Positions 1 to 8,925 of a stretch of DNA of 52,932 nt are shown piece by piece (position 1 is the first letter of the stretch; each line of letters opens with the position of its first letter). The stretch is taken from positions 43,927 to 96,858 of the forward strand of contig DLAF01000021.1 of NCBI GenBank assembly GCA_002492725.1, given 5' to 3'. The notes below the pieces were generated by a model, which was not told the DNA's origin, did not search any database, and saw only the letters and a list, made by a program, of their open reading frames with translations. Position numbers and translations under genes: made by a program. This stretch comes from Lachnospiraceae bacterium UBA7054 (lineage in GTDB: Bacteria; Bacillota; Clostridia; Lachnospirales; Lachnospiraceae).

Positions 1-2648
1 TGGATACAAAATGGAAAAAAAGTAGGATAATCATTAGTTTTTTGGCTTTTGCAACAGGATTGACTATTTTGGTCATTCACCTGATGTCAGCGGTGGCGCT
101 GCTTAAGACCTGTGGAGTAAAGATCTTTGCGGGACCGTTAGATTATCAGGAAAGCGGGGAGTTTCGATGGATCATCGGCAACAGGCTCTCCGATCTTCTG
201 GGTGTGGCGACTGGCGGACATACCTATGCATCTTCGGGATATTTTACGGATTCCACGGGCGCGGTCTATAAATATATGGACGAATCCTATGAGGAGTGGG
301 CGGATCGATTTGCGAATGAGGCGTCTGCGGTGCAGGAGGAGGCTGTGATAGAGGATTCTGCCGTCGAAAGCGATGCTTCTGAATATGCGCTGACGCTTGA
401 AGACTTTGGCGGCAGCATGGACGATTATCTGGCATATCTGGAGGAACTGCGCGCCCATCAGTATGAGCAGATGCTCGACGAATACGGACTTGCCGCCGGC
501 GGATACGCATGGGCTGACGGGAACGGCAGCTACAGATATTATGGCTCCGACAGTTATTTCTATGCGGATGAAAAGAGTTATATGGCGGATATGGCGAAGA
601 ACTTAAATCTGCGCTATGTCGTGATCTATCAGAACAAACTTCTCTACTCAAATATCGAGGCGTATGAGGAAAAAGCGGGCGAAGCGTGGAACGGGGAAGA
701 TTTTGCGAAAGCTCTTGACGCAAAAGCCTATAATTTCACGCTCTGGTTCAACAGGGAGAGGGACGGTAAGGTAGAGATCGTAAAGGACGGTCATAAGGAG
801 GACGTATACGGCGACGGGCTTTACACGGATGGAAGCCGTTGGCGGGTGCCCGGTTATGCGAATTATCAGCTTGGGGACAAGGCGAAGGAGGCGGTCATTT
901 TTCTGGCGGCGGCTAAGGATCCACAGCGCTATCTGGTGGCAAACGAAACGGGAAGCGGTTACGCAAGTTACGGCGGCGAACTTTACCGCCTGAAAACCAA
1001 TCTGGTCTATTTGCAGTATCAGGCGGAGCAGACGAGAAAGTTTCTGGGCGCAGCGGCAGTTTTGCTGCTCCTTGCCTTCCTGATGCGAAAGAGCGGAAAA
1101 CAGGCGGCAGCGCGCATCGCAGGCTTTCTGGGGAAGTTGTGTCTGGAAGCAAAACTTGTATTGTTTGTCATTCTGTTTCTCACTGTCATTGTCAAAGGCG
1201 GCGGAACATTCAGCGAGGCGGCGTGGTATTTAGGCAACGCAGGCTTATTCAATTGGGATGTTGGTTTAGGCGGCGATATCGCCTGGCAGTTTACCAGGAT
1301 CGCGCTAAGCGGCATATATCTTGCTTTTCTTTTCGGGCTCTTTTATCTGGCGGTGCTGGATGTTCGGTATAATGGAAAGAAGCAGAAAAAACCGCTGATT
1401 GGCTTGTTAAAGGGTAAGGACCTCAAGTATCCGATCCAGAAAAGGCTGGTGAAAAGGCAGAGATGGACATTGATTGCGGAGCTTGTGCTGCTTGCGCTGT
1501 TTGTGGCGGCATTTGGTTTATATGCGCTGTTTGTGGAGAATCCGGGCACAGTCGATATGCTGTCCGATGCTGTTTTAGGACAGGTCACAGCAACGACAGT
1601 GGAGATTGCGGCGGAATATGGGATGTCTGCATGGAGCGTGGGAATGCCTTATCTGCTGGTCATGGAAGTGACCTTTGCCATACTCGCTGTCTTTACGGTG
1701 TTGACGGCATGGGATTTGAAGAAGAACCGCAGGCTTGCCATGGACATCGGCGCACTCTCTGACCGAATCCTTGCGGTGCGGGAGGGGAATCTGACGGGAG
1801 AACTTATTTTGTCTGAAGACACCGACTTACAGGAAGCTGCGGATAACTTGAATGAGATACAGAAGGGCATGGAGACGGCACTGACTGAACAGGTCAAGAG
1901 TGAGAGGATGAAAGTGGAATTGGTGACAAACGTGTCACATGATATCAAGACGCCGCTTACTTCCATCATCAGCTATGTGGAGTTATTAAGACAGGAGCAG
2001 GATCTTCCACAGCATGTCAAAGAATATGTGCAGATCTTAGGAGAAAAGTCGGAGCGCCTGAAAAACATCGTACAGGATGTATTTGAAGTCAGTAAGGCGG
2101 CATCTGGGCAGCTGCCGCTGCAGATGGAAGTGCTGGATTTGAGCAAGCTGCTGCGCCAGACTCTTGCGGATATGAATGACCAGATTAGTCAAAGCACGCT
2201 TGTGATGCGGACGGTGATTCCGGATACGCCAGTATCTGTGCTGGCGGACGGGCAAAGACTCTATCGGGTGTTCCAAAACCTCTTGCAGAACGCACTGCAT
2301 TATTCGCTGGAAGGCTCCAGAGTATACCTGTCGCTTACCGAAGAGGACGGAGAGGCAGTCGTGCGCGTTAAGAATACTTCCAGTGTAGAGCTTACGGGCA
2401 ATAAGGATTTTACCGAGCGGTTTGTGCGCGGCGACGAAAGCCGCACCGACGGCGGAAGTGGATTGGGATTGTCCATCGCGAAGAGCTTTACGGAGGCCTG
2501 TGGCGGAAGGCTGATGGTGGAGACGGACGCGGATCTGTTTACGGTGACGGTGGCTTTTTTGATGTGCGGACAGGGAACGGCGGCGGATCAGCAGATGAAG
2601 GCCGCCGGTGAAGAGCCGGAGCCGTGCACGGAGGTGGAGCCGGTATGA
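1..2648 (+). CDS. Sensor histidine kinase, 5' end outside window
   Basis: The reading frame is already open at base 3, so the real start lies upstream of the window; the first residues seen are a basic stretch followed by a hydrophobic signal-anchor segment. A roughly 300-residue extracytoplasmic region follows, then several membrane segments encoded at about 1040-1700, a linker, and the kinase core. The HisKA H-box reads VTNVSHDIKTPLTS, with the phospho-acceptor His codon at 1938-1940. The HATPase_c domain shows an N-box (NLLQNALHY) and a G-box (GGSGLGLSIAKS). Function by family: an inner-membrane kinase that autophosphorylates and passes phosphate to a response regulator, presumably encoded just upstream. 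Its stop overlaps the next start as ATGA, so kinase and S41 lipoprotein are translationally coupled. The ligand cannot be told from sequence. Confidence 0.93.
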   Translation, partial: DTKWKKSRIIISFLAFATGLTILVIHLMSAVALLKTCGVKIFAGPLDYQESGEFRWIIGNRLSDLLGVATGGHTYASSGYFTDSTGAVYKYMDESYEEWADRFANEASAVQEEAVIEDSAVESDASEYALTLEDFGGSMDDYLAYLEELRAHQYEQMLDEYGLAAGGYAWADGNGSYRYYGSDSYFYADEKSYMADMAKNLNLRYVVIYQNKLLYSNIEAYEEKAGEAWNGEDFAKALDAKAYNFTLWFNRERDGKVEIVKDGHKEDVYGDGLYTDGSRWRVPGYANYQLGDKAKEAVIFLAAAKDPQRYLVANETGSGYASYGGELYRLKTNLVYLQYQAEQTRKFLGAAAVLLLLAFLMRKSGKQAAARIAGFLGKLCLEAKLVLFVILFLTVIVKGGGTFSEAAWYLGNAGLFNWDVGLGGDIAWQFTRIALSGIYLAFLFGLFYLAVLDVRYNGKKQKKPLIGLLKGKDLKYPIQKRLVKRQRWTLIAELVLLALFVAAFGLYALFVENPGTVDMLSDAVLGQVTATTVEIAAEYGMSAWSVGMPYLLVMEVTFAILAVFTVLTAWDLKKNRRLAMDIGALSDRILAVREGNLTGELILSEDTDLQEAADNLNEIQKGMETALTEQVKSERMKVELVTNVSHDIKTPLTSIISYVELLRQEQDLPQHVKEYVQILGEKSERLKNIVQDVFEVSKAASGQLPLQMEVLDLSKLLRQTLADMNDQISQSTLVMRTVIPDTPVSVLADGQRLYRVFQNLLQNALHYSLEGSRVYLSLTEEDGEAVVRVKNTSSVELTGNKDFTERFVRGDESRTDGGSGLGLSIAKSFTEACGGRLMVETDADLFTVTVAFLMCGQGTAADQQMKAAGEEPEPCTEVEPV

Positions 2649-4216
2649 GAATGAAAAAGATGATTTGGTCGACAGCGGTGGCTGCCTTTGGTCTGGCCAT
2701 GGCTGTGACGGGCTGTGGCGCAGGCGGGCGGCAGCCTGTCACACAGGAAGAAACGCGCACGCAAAAAGTGCAGGAAGTGCAGAGTACCGGGCAGGAGACG
2801 TCGGGTACGGAAACAGCGCAGGGTAAGCAGGAAGAGACGGGCACGCAGAATGCCGATGCGCTCAGAGAACAGGTTCTTGCGGAAATGACCGATGAACAGA
2901 AAAACTGGATGGGCGGTCTTTCTAAAGAGCAGCGGCTGGCGGATTTTGAGAGTTTGTGCGACGGCCTGCGAGAGAATTACCCTTATGTGAAATTGGCTAA
3001 AAGACAGGCCGGAGCGGATCTGGATGCGCTGGAAACGGCGTATCGGACAAAGGTGGAACAGTGCGCGAATGACAATGCATTTTATGAGACGCTGCATGAA
3101 TTTGTCGGGGAATTTTCCTTCACAGGCCATCTGGACCTCTGGGGACGGCGCTATGAGAGTGAGCTTGCATCCTGGCGGACTTATGTCAAAGAGTCGGGAG
3201 AAACAGAGAAAGAGCCGTATATAGAGGCGCTTGACAATCCTGTTTCTCGCAATACCTATGCCGCCATGACAGCGTTTTATCAGGAAGAAACGCGCCTGAC
3301 GGAGGAGAAACGGGCAGAGGAAAACGGCGGATGGCGCGGGGAGTCCGTGGAAGCGGAGGCGGACGAAGAAGCAGCGGAGACGTTCGAGGAAACAATGCCT
3401 GCCAATGTGGAGACGAAGATTTTGGAGCCGGGAAAAACAGCCTATGTCTCTATCGGTGCATTTGACTACGAACAGATGGAGACTGACCGCAAAGTACTGC
3501 TGCCCTTTTATGAGGAAGTCAGCGGCTTTGAAAATCTGATTATTGATATTACCAATAATCCGGGTGGGAGTATGCGGTATTTTGACGAGCTGGTTGCGGC
3601 GCCGCTCATTAAGGAATCCGTTACCGTTCCGACCTACCAGCTTCTCAAGGGCGGGGAGAACAACAAAACCTTCCTGCGGCTGGAGGAAGGCATTGCATCC
3701 GGTCTGTACCGTCCTGTCAGCGCACTCCCTGCCCTGCCGAATTTGAATCGGGAGGATGCCGCGGACTGTGACTGGTTTTTGCGGGAAGACTATACGGTGG
3801 AACCGACAGGAGACGGCTTCGATGGAAAAATATGGCTTCTGGTAAGCGAGAACAATTATTCTTCCTCCGAGTATGCGGCTATGTTTTCAAAGGCCGGCGG
3901 TTTTGCCACGCTGGTCGGCAGGACGACAAGCGGTGACGGGATCGGCACGAATCCGGTATTTCTGATCCTGCCAAACAGCGGTCTGGTGGTACAGTACAGC
4001 CCGATGTACGGGGTGAGTGCGGACGGCACAGGGAGTGAGGAGTATGGCACTGTGCCCGATATTGTGAGTCCCGAAGGGGAGAGCGCGCTGGAGACATGTT
4101 TGGAATGGATAAATTTTGGCAGAAAAGAAGGAGCCGTCAGCTCCTTCTTTTCTGATATGCAATCATCCGCTGTTGTTTATTACTACTCGACAGACTCATC
4201 GGCAGTAACGCTGTAG
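2645..4216 (+). CDS. S41-family (C-terminal-processing-like) peptidase lipoprotein
   Basis: I take the ATG at 2645, which overlaps the kinase stop, over an ATG 21 bases upstream because it begins a clean lipoprotein signal peptide: basic MRMKKM, hydrophobic stretch, lipobox AVTGC. After an acidic low-complexity linker comes an S41 peptidase fold: IDITNNPGG, then SENNYSSSEYAAMF, where the Ser preceding Glu fits the family nucleophile, and GRTTSGDGIGTNP. Family role: an exported serine protease attached to the outer face of the membrane. No PDZ domain is obvious, unlike CtpA. The last 30 or so codons run through a perfect bidirectional hairpin (4121-4153) and past the stop of the convergent gene, so the C-terminus looks like an unusual read-on. 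Substrate unknown; pairing with the kinase suggests an envelope-sensing role (inference). Confidence 0.85.
   Translation: MRMKKMIWSTAVAAFGLAMAVTGCGAGGRQPVTQEETRTQKVQEVQSTGQETSGTETAQGKQEETGTQNADALREQVLAEMTDEQKNWMGGLSKEQRLADFESLCDGLRENYPYVKLAKRQAGADLDALETAYRTKVEQCANDNAFYETLHEFVGEFSFTGHLDLWGRRYESELASWRTYVKESGETEKEPYIEALDNPVSRNTYAAMTAFYQEETRLTEEKRAEENGGWRGESVEAEADEEAAETFEETMPANVETKILEPGKTAYVSIGAFDYEQMETDRKVLLPFYEEVSGFENLIIDITNNPGGSMRYFDELVAAPLIKESVTVPTYQLLKGGENNKTFLRLEEGIASGLYRPVSALPALPNLNREDAADCDWFLREDYTVEPTGDGFDGKIWLLVSENNYSSSEYAAMFSKAGGFATLVGRTTSGDGIGTNPVFLILPNSGLVVQYSPMYGVSADGTGSEEYGTVPDIVSPEGESALETCLEWINFGRKEGAVSSFFSDMQSSAVVYYYSTDSSAVTL
4121..4153. terminator. Bidirectional terminator-like hairpin between convergent genes
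   Basis: A perfect 14-bp inverted repeat (arm AGAAAAGAAGGAGC, 5-nt loop CGTCA). The arms are A-rich on one side and T-rich on the other, so a U-rich run can end the stem in either direction. It lies inside the last codons of the S41 gene, 30 bases beyond the stop of the leftward surface-protein gene. It probably ends both transcripts. Confidence 0.75.
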
Positions 4217-7200
4217 TAAACAGGCTTCTGGAAGATCTGGAATTTCTGGCTGACACTGCCGCCATATATCCCGGTTCCATTCACAGTGATACTTCCTTTG
4301 TTTTTGCCGACTGCGTTATTCTTACCGTAGGTAAGGGTGTAATCGCCGTCGCTTGTGTAGCTGCCTTCGTCATCTTTAGAAGCCTCGCGTAAGCGAATCA
4401 GGCCATACTGTCCGCCTTCGGCGGTGTCAGCAGTGAGCAGTCTGTGGTTTGTAATCTTATTCTTCTTAGCGTCTTTCACTGCCGCGTCAGAACCGTAGTA
4501 GACCCGCAGCCTTACATTAGTGACTTGTTTTCCGTTATAGACAAGCTCCTTCGGATTCTCGTTATCAATGATGATATAGAGGTTTTTGGCGGTCAGCTTG
4601 TTTGGATAAAACTCCATAGTAACAGGTTCTAATACGATCGGCTCATATTTTGTGATAGCACCTTCCTCATCCTTCTCATCGCAAAGGTTTGAATAATTAT
4701 TGTTTTTCTTGAAGGCGACTGTGACGGTAGGAGCAGGAGCATCTTCATTGCCATTCAGGTATGCGGTTACGGCATCCTTCTTATTATTGTCGTACCTGAC
4801 GGTATACTCATTGGAGGCGAGCTTACCTGCGTTTGGCGTCCACACGGTCACCTTGGGCTTATATTCTTTTGTGGAAGGACTGTACGCGGAACGATCCACG
4901 GTCACCACAGCGCCTTCGGTATTCATGGTGCCCTGTACAATCTGGTATTTGATGTTCAGCGTTCCGGAGTAGTTGCCCTTGCCCTTGATGGTCAGCACAC
5001 CCATTTTGGAAGGATCAGGCGATTCGTCGTACTCCCCGGTCCATTCTTTGCCAATAACATTACCGTCATCATCTTCCTCATAATCATATATTTTGGTTCT
5101 CTTGATTTTGGTAATACTCTTATGGTTCTTGTAGGAGATTGTGTAATCTCTGTTTAACGCAAGCGTTCCCAACGTGGAGGACAGGCTGAAATCCAAAGTC
5201 GCACCTGACTTGGCGTAAGGCATGGTTCCCTCCATGGTTCTGGTCTTATTTACTTTGTGTATGTGCTTTTCCGTATAGATCGGTTCGCCGTCTTCGTCCT
5301 TTCTACCGGTATCGACCTCGACATCTTCATCGGTTACGTCTGGTTCCAGTGTTTCACCGTTGCCTTCAAAGGTGACGAATTCAGCCACATCAATGCCGGT
5401 AATTTTAAAGGTCTTCTTGAAGCTGCCGGAGTAGCCGGATCCCGGGTTCGCGGTAAAGGTGGCGGTGGCGGTGCCGACGCGGATGTTATTCACGTAGGTT
5501 ACGGTGTATTCGCCCTCATCGAATGCGTGTTCTACTTCTATATGAGAATCGCAGTTCTTATTGTGCTTATGCTTACGCGTACCCCAATCGCCATTAGGTT
5601 TTTCGTAATCTTCTTCGTCGCCGTTTTCGTATCCACAATCATAAACTTTAGTGCCTTTTTTGGTTTCCAGCGTGACAGACTGTGTCAGTTCGCTTCCGGT
5701 ATAAGGCATCTTACTTACCCAGCCGATTACTTTGATTTTATCGGAACTAAACTTCTTTCCGCCGCTTGCGCCGGATGCCCCGGTAATCTTAAAGGTAACG
5801 CTCTTGGAGCCGGTATATTCGCCGATACCTTTGATGGTCATGGTAGCGGTGCCGACGGACGTGTTGTTCGCATAGACGATATCGTAGTCGTCTCTATATT
5901 TCAGCCACGTGTTTCCGACTTTGACCGTGAAGGCGTTGTTTTTGTCCAGCTTACGTCTAACTTCTTCGTCCTTGTTTTCGTCGTAAAACCATGTGCAGTC
6001 GACCCAGTCACCGTCGATGTACTGTTTATAGACGGTTTTCTTCGTGGTTTTGATATTGCCATCGGCGTCTTCAATCGGTTCGCCATCCTTGTCGTATTGC
6101 TCTTCTTCTTCCACTTCATAACAGGCCGGAATCAGGGTAACTTCTCCGCCCTCCTCAGGGAGCGGCTTTGATTTACACTTGCTGCCCAGAGAAAGTTTGG
6201 CGTTTTTGAGGAGCGTATTTTTCTCTCTGACGATGATCGGTCTGACAATGCTGCCGGTATAATTTCCGATGCCGGTGATGGTCAGGGTACAGTCGCCGCC
6301 TCCGTTTTCGCCGTCAAAAATCGGATCGTCTTTCGAGAGGATGGAGCCGGTCGCTTCGGCATCGCTGATCGCCGCAGTGTAATCGGTGTTCTCCTTCAAG
6401 GTGTTTTTCAGGTATTTAAAAGAAGCAATGGTCTTCTGATCCTTTTTGGGCTTTCCAATCGGAAATTGGTCGTTGCACTGTAAGGTGATGCCTGCTGCTG
6501 CGCTTTCACCGCCCTCACCGATGGAAATCTGTGTAATCTCAAAGTTCAGATACAGTTTGCCGCTGTAATTTCCCTTGCCTTCTACGACGATATAGGGCAG
6601 AGCAGGATGAAAGCCGCCTGTGACCTTCGTGCCGGTGGAACTGCTTCCTCCGGTGAGGGTGTCGCCTTCTTCCCAGGAACCGTTTTTCTGTGCCTGCTCC
6701 TGCGCATAAACGTTGGTATTGGTGTTGTTCTGATAGCTGACTTTGTAATCTTTGTTTGCTTTTAATAATGTCCGGGATTCCTCTCCCTCCTCGTTATATT
6801 CGGAGTAGTATACGGATATCGCGGGTTTGATCGCCTTGCCGGTAAAAGGCTGGGAAGGGATTGCACTTACCTTTAGCGAGGTGAGCTGTGCCCATTTGGC
6901 ATATAGTGTAAGATTTTCTGTTACCTTATCTTCCTTAAAATCCCAGGTTTCATGAAATTTTTCATCGGTATACCAGTTTAAAAACTGCCAGCCTTCTTCC
7001 GTCGGCTCATCGGGTTCTTTCAGTTTTGCGTCCTGATCGACGTAATCGTAGAAGTCTTCTCCGTGGCCTGACAGACAGAAGGTGACAATGTACTGATTTT
7101 CCTTAATTTCTTTCCACTTAGCGTAGAGCGTGAGATCTCCTGTGACGGTATCCTTATTAAAATTCCATATTTCTTTCCATTCAGGATCTTTATACCAGCC

Positions 7201-8826
7201 CTCAAAATGGAAACCTGTGGCTGTGGGTGTCAGATCCTCTGTTTTGGTGAGCATAGCGCCTTCATAAATATCGTGTTTTACGATATTAGTGCCTTTGCCG
7301 CCAAGATCAAAGGTAACGGTATAAACTCTCTGCCAGCGGGCATACAGAGTCATGTCTGCCATTACGGTGTCTGTCGCAAAATCCCATGCTTCGTTAAAGG
7401 AGGCGTCTTTGTACCATCCGAGGAAGAGATAGCCCTCAGCTGTCGGAGTCAATTCCGCTGTTTGTGTCAGGAGACTGCCGTACTTGATATTTGACTGCGT
7501 GACATTCGTCCCCTGCCCCTGGAAGTCGAAGATGACAGTGCAGAAGATTTCCGTCCATTTGGCATACAGAGTGATGTCTGCTGTTACGACATCCGTGTCA
7601 AAATTCCACGGCTGCGTGTATTCCTGATCCCGATACCAGCCGGAAAAGCTGTAACCAACCTCAGCGGGCTGCGGGTCTTCAGGTATTTCGAGAATGCTAC
7701 CGGAAGCAGGATAGCGGTAGAAGTCAGGACCCTGACCTGAGAGGTTGAAAGTGACGACGTGTGTTCCATCCGTTACTTTCTGCCACTTGGCGTACAGCGT
7801 AATATCCTGTGTTACGGTATCTCTGCTAAAATCCCACTTTTCCGTCAGCTGTTCATCCTTATACCAGCCCTCAAAATGCCAGCCCTCCGAAATGGGGTGC
7901 AGAGCTTCGGAATCTTCCAATTTACTTCCCTCGGCTACGGTCAGCGGTTCGATTGCCTCGCCGATGTAGGTAACTACAAAGGTAACGGTAAAAAGAGCCG
8001 TCCACTTGGCATATAACGTGATATTTTCCGTCACGGTATCATTGTCAAAGTCCCAAAGTTGTGTGTATTGTGTATCTTTATACCAGCCGTCAAAGCGATA
8101 ACCTTCTGCAGTGGGCTGCAGGGCTTCGGTTTTTTCCAGTTTGCTTCCTGCGTCTATGGTCAGCGGTTCCATTGCCTCAGAAATGGCGGTAAGGTTAAAG
8201 GTAACGGTGAAAACCGCCGTCCACTTTGCATACAGTGTGATGTTTTCCGTCACAGTGTCATTTTCAAAATCCCAGGGTTGGTTGAGATCGACGTCTTTGT
8301 ACCAGCCGTCAAAGCGATAGCCTTCCGCAGTGGGCTGCAGAGTTTCAGAATTTTCAAGTTTACTTCCGTCGGCTACGGTCAGTGGGTCGATCGGTTCACC
8401 GTGTCCGGAAAGCTCAAAGGAAACTTGAAATTGCGATGCCGGATTGTCAGGATCTCCTTCTGCCAGAGGTGATAGAGTCGGTAAGTCTTCGGATGAAGGT
8501 GCGCCATCATCCGGGAACGTTTCGTCCGGCACATTCTGGTCAGGCGATAACGTTTCATCTGCCGTGTTAGGATCAGGCGTTAATGTATCGTCCGGTACAT
8601 CCTGGTCTGTGGATGTCTCAGAATCGGGGGTTTCGGCATCGTGTATTTCCATTTCAGACGAGATATCCGATTCAGAGTCAGCGATGATCGGCGAAGTATC
8701 CGTACCGCCGGCTTCCGCAGCAAAAACGGTCAGTGCCGTCTGCGGAAGCGAGGTGACGATCATTGCTGCCGCAAGGAGTGCAGACAACGTTCTGCCTGCC
8801 TTTTTCTTGGGAAAATTGAATTTCAT
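4183..8826 (-). CDS. Secreted surface protein with seven InlB-type repeats
   Basis: 1547 residues. The N-terminus is a signal peptide (MKFNFPKKKAGR, hydrophobic core, cleavage near VFAAEA), preceded by GGAGG eight bases before ATG. Then comes an acidic Asp/Pro/Thr-rich linker (residues about 45-130) with a short repeating Pro-Asp motif. Seven Listeria-Bacteroides (InlB B-type) repeats of 70-77 residues fill residues 133-648, each ending in the LTLYAKW signature. The rest holds at least six copies of a G.G.Y.GS...F.I motif typical of secreted Ig-like/MBG-type modules. No LPXTG signal or C-terminal membrane segment is visible, so it is probably released or held non-covalently. Known family roles are adhesion and cell-surface display. 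It lies behind a c-di-GMP/phosphorelay cluster but has its own promoter, so it may be an output of that system (inference). Confidence 0.88.
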   Translation of the reverse strand: MKFNFPKKKAGRTLSALLAAAMIVTSLPQTALTVFAAEAGGTDTSPIIADSESDISSEMEIHDAETPDSETSTDQDVPDDTLTPDPNTADETLSPDQNVPDETFPDDGAPSSEDLPTLSPLAEGDPDNPASQFQVSFELSGHGEPIDPLTVADGSKLENSETLQPTAEGYRFDGWYKDVDLNQPWDFENDTVTENITLYAKWTAVFTVTFNLTAISEAMEPLTIDAGSKLEKTEALQPTAEGYRFDGWYKDTQYTQLWDFDNDTVTENITLYAKWTALFTVTFVVTYIGEAIEPLTVAEGSKLEDSEALHPISEGWHFEGWYKDEQLTEKWDFSRDTVTQDITLYAKWQKVTDGTHVVTFNLSGQGPDFYRYPASGSILEIPEDPQPAEVGYSFSGWYRDQEYTQPWNFDTDVVTADITLYAKWTEIFCTVIFDFQGQGTNVTQSNIKYGSLLTQTAELTPTAEGYLFLGWYKDASFNEAWDFATDTVMADMTLYARWQRVYTVTFDLGGKGTNIVKHDIYEGAMLTKTEDLTPTATGFHFEGWYKDPEWKEIWNFNKDTVTGDLTLYAKWKEIKENQYIVTFCLSGHGEDFYDYVDQDAKLKEPDEPTEEGWQFLNWYTDEKFHETWDFKEDKVTENLTLYAKWAQLTSLKVSAIPSQPFTGKAIKPAISVYYSEYNEEGEESRTLLKANKDYKVSYQNNTNTNVYAQEQAQKNGSWEEGDTLTGGSSSTGTKVTGGFHPALPYIVVEGKGNYSGKLYLNFEITQISIGEGGESAAAGITLQCNDQFPIGKPKKDQKTIASFKYLKNTLKENTDYTAAISDAEATGSILSKDDPIFDGENGGGDCTLTITGIGNYTGSIVRPIIVREKNTLLKNAKLSLGSKCKSKPLPEEGGEVTLIPACYEVEEEEQYDKDGEPIEDADGNIKTTKKTVYKQYIDGDWVDCTWFYDENKDEEVRRKLDKNNAFTVKVGNTWLKYRDDYDIVYANNTSVGTATMTIKGIGEYTGSKSVTFKITGASGASGGKKFSSDKIKVIGWVSKMPYTGSELTQSVTLETKKGTKVYDCGYENGDEEDYEKPNGDWGTRKHKHNKNCDSHIEVEHAFDEGEYTVTYVNNIRVGTATATFTANPGSGYSGSFKKTFKITGIDVAEFVTFEGNGETLEPDVTDEDVEVDTGRKDEDGEPIYTEKHIHKVNKTRTMEGTMPYAKSGATLDFSLSSTLGTLALNRDYTISYKNHKSITKIKRTKIYDYEEDDDGNVIGKEWTGEYDESPDPSKMGVLTIKGKGNYSGTLNIKYQIVQGTMNTEGAVVTVDRSAYSPSTKEYKPKVTVWTPNAGKLASNEYTVRYDNNKKDAVTAYLNGNEDAPAPTVTVAFKKNNNYSNLCDEKDEEGAITKYEPIVLEPVTMEFYPNKLTAKNLYIIIDNENPKELVYNGKQVTNVRLRVYYGSDAAVKDAKKNKITNHRLLTADTAEGGQYGLIRLREASKDDEGSYTSDGDYTLTYGKNNAVGKNKGSITVNGTGIYGGSVSQKFQIFQKPVYYSVTADESVE
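6883..8430 (-). repeat. Seven tandem InlB B-type repeats within the surface protein
   Basis: Seven units with boundaries near residues 133, 205, 279, 355, 428, 502 and 579. The core of each is GWYKD......WDF..DTVT.#ITLYAKW (# = variable). Units 1 and 2 share the string QPTAEGYRFDGWYKD exactly, and the DNA is nearly identical there (around 8090-8130 and 8310-8350), pointing to a recent duplication. Copy number is likely to vary between strains. Confidence 0.9.
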
Positions 8827-8886
8827 GTGTGAGATCCTCCTTTAATGTTAGCGACTTATGTATTATATGCGTGCTCTTCACAATGT

Positions 8887-8916
8887 ATTGTAAGCCTGCG
8901 GCTTTGAGAGTGTCAA
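8887..8916 (-). promoter_or_regulatory. Sigma-A-type promoter of the surface-protein gene
   Basis: On the minus strand: TTGACA (8911-8916), 18-bp spacer, TACAAT (8887-8892). The predicted start is near 8880, leaving a leader of about 50 nt with an AGGAGG ribosome site. The -10 lies inside a small dyad (ACAAT-AC-ATTGT), which could be an operator. Confidence 0.65.
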
Positions 8917-8925
8917 TCAAAATCG

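Noticed and set aside
5257..6171. 304-codon open frame on the plus strand inside the surface-protein gene
   Set aside because: It is antisense to the clear repeat-protein gene, has no ribosome site and no family pattern; a composition shadow.
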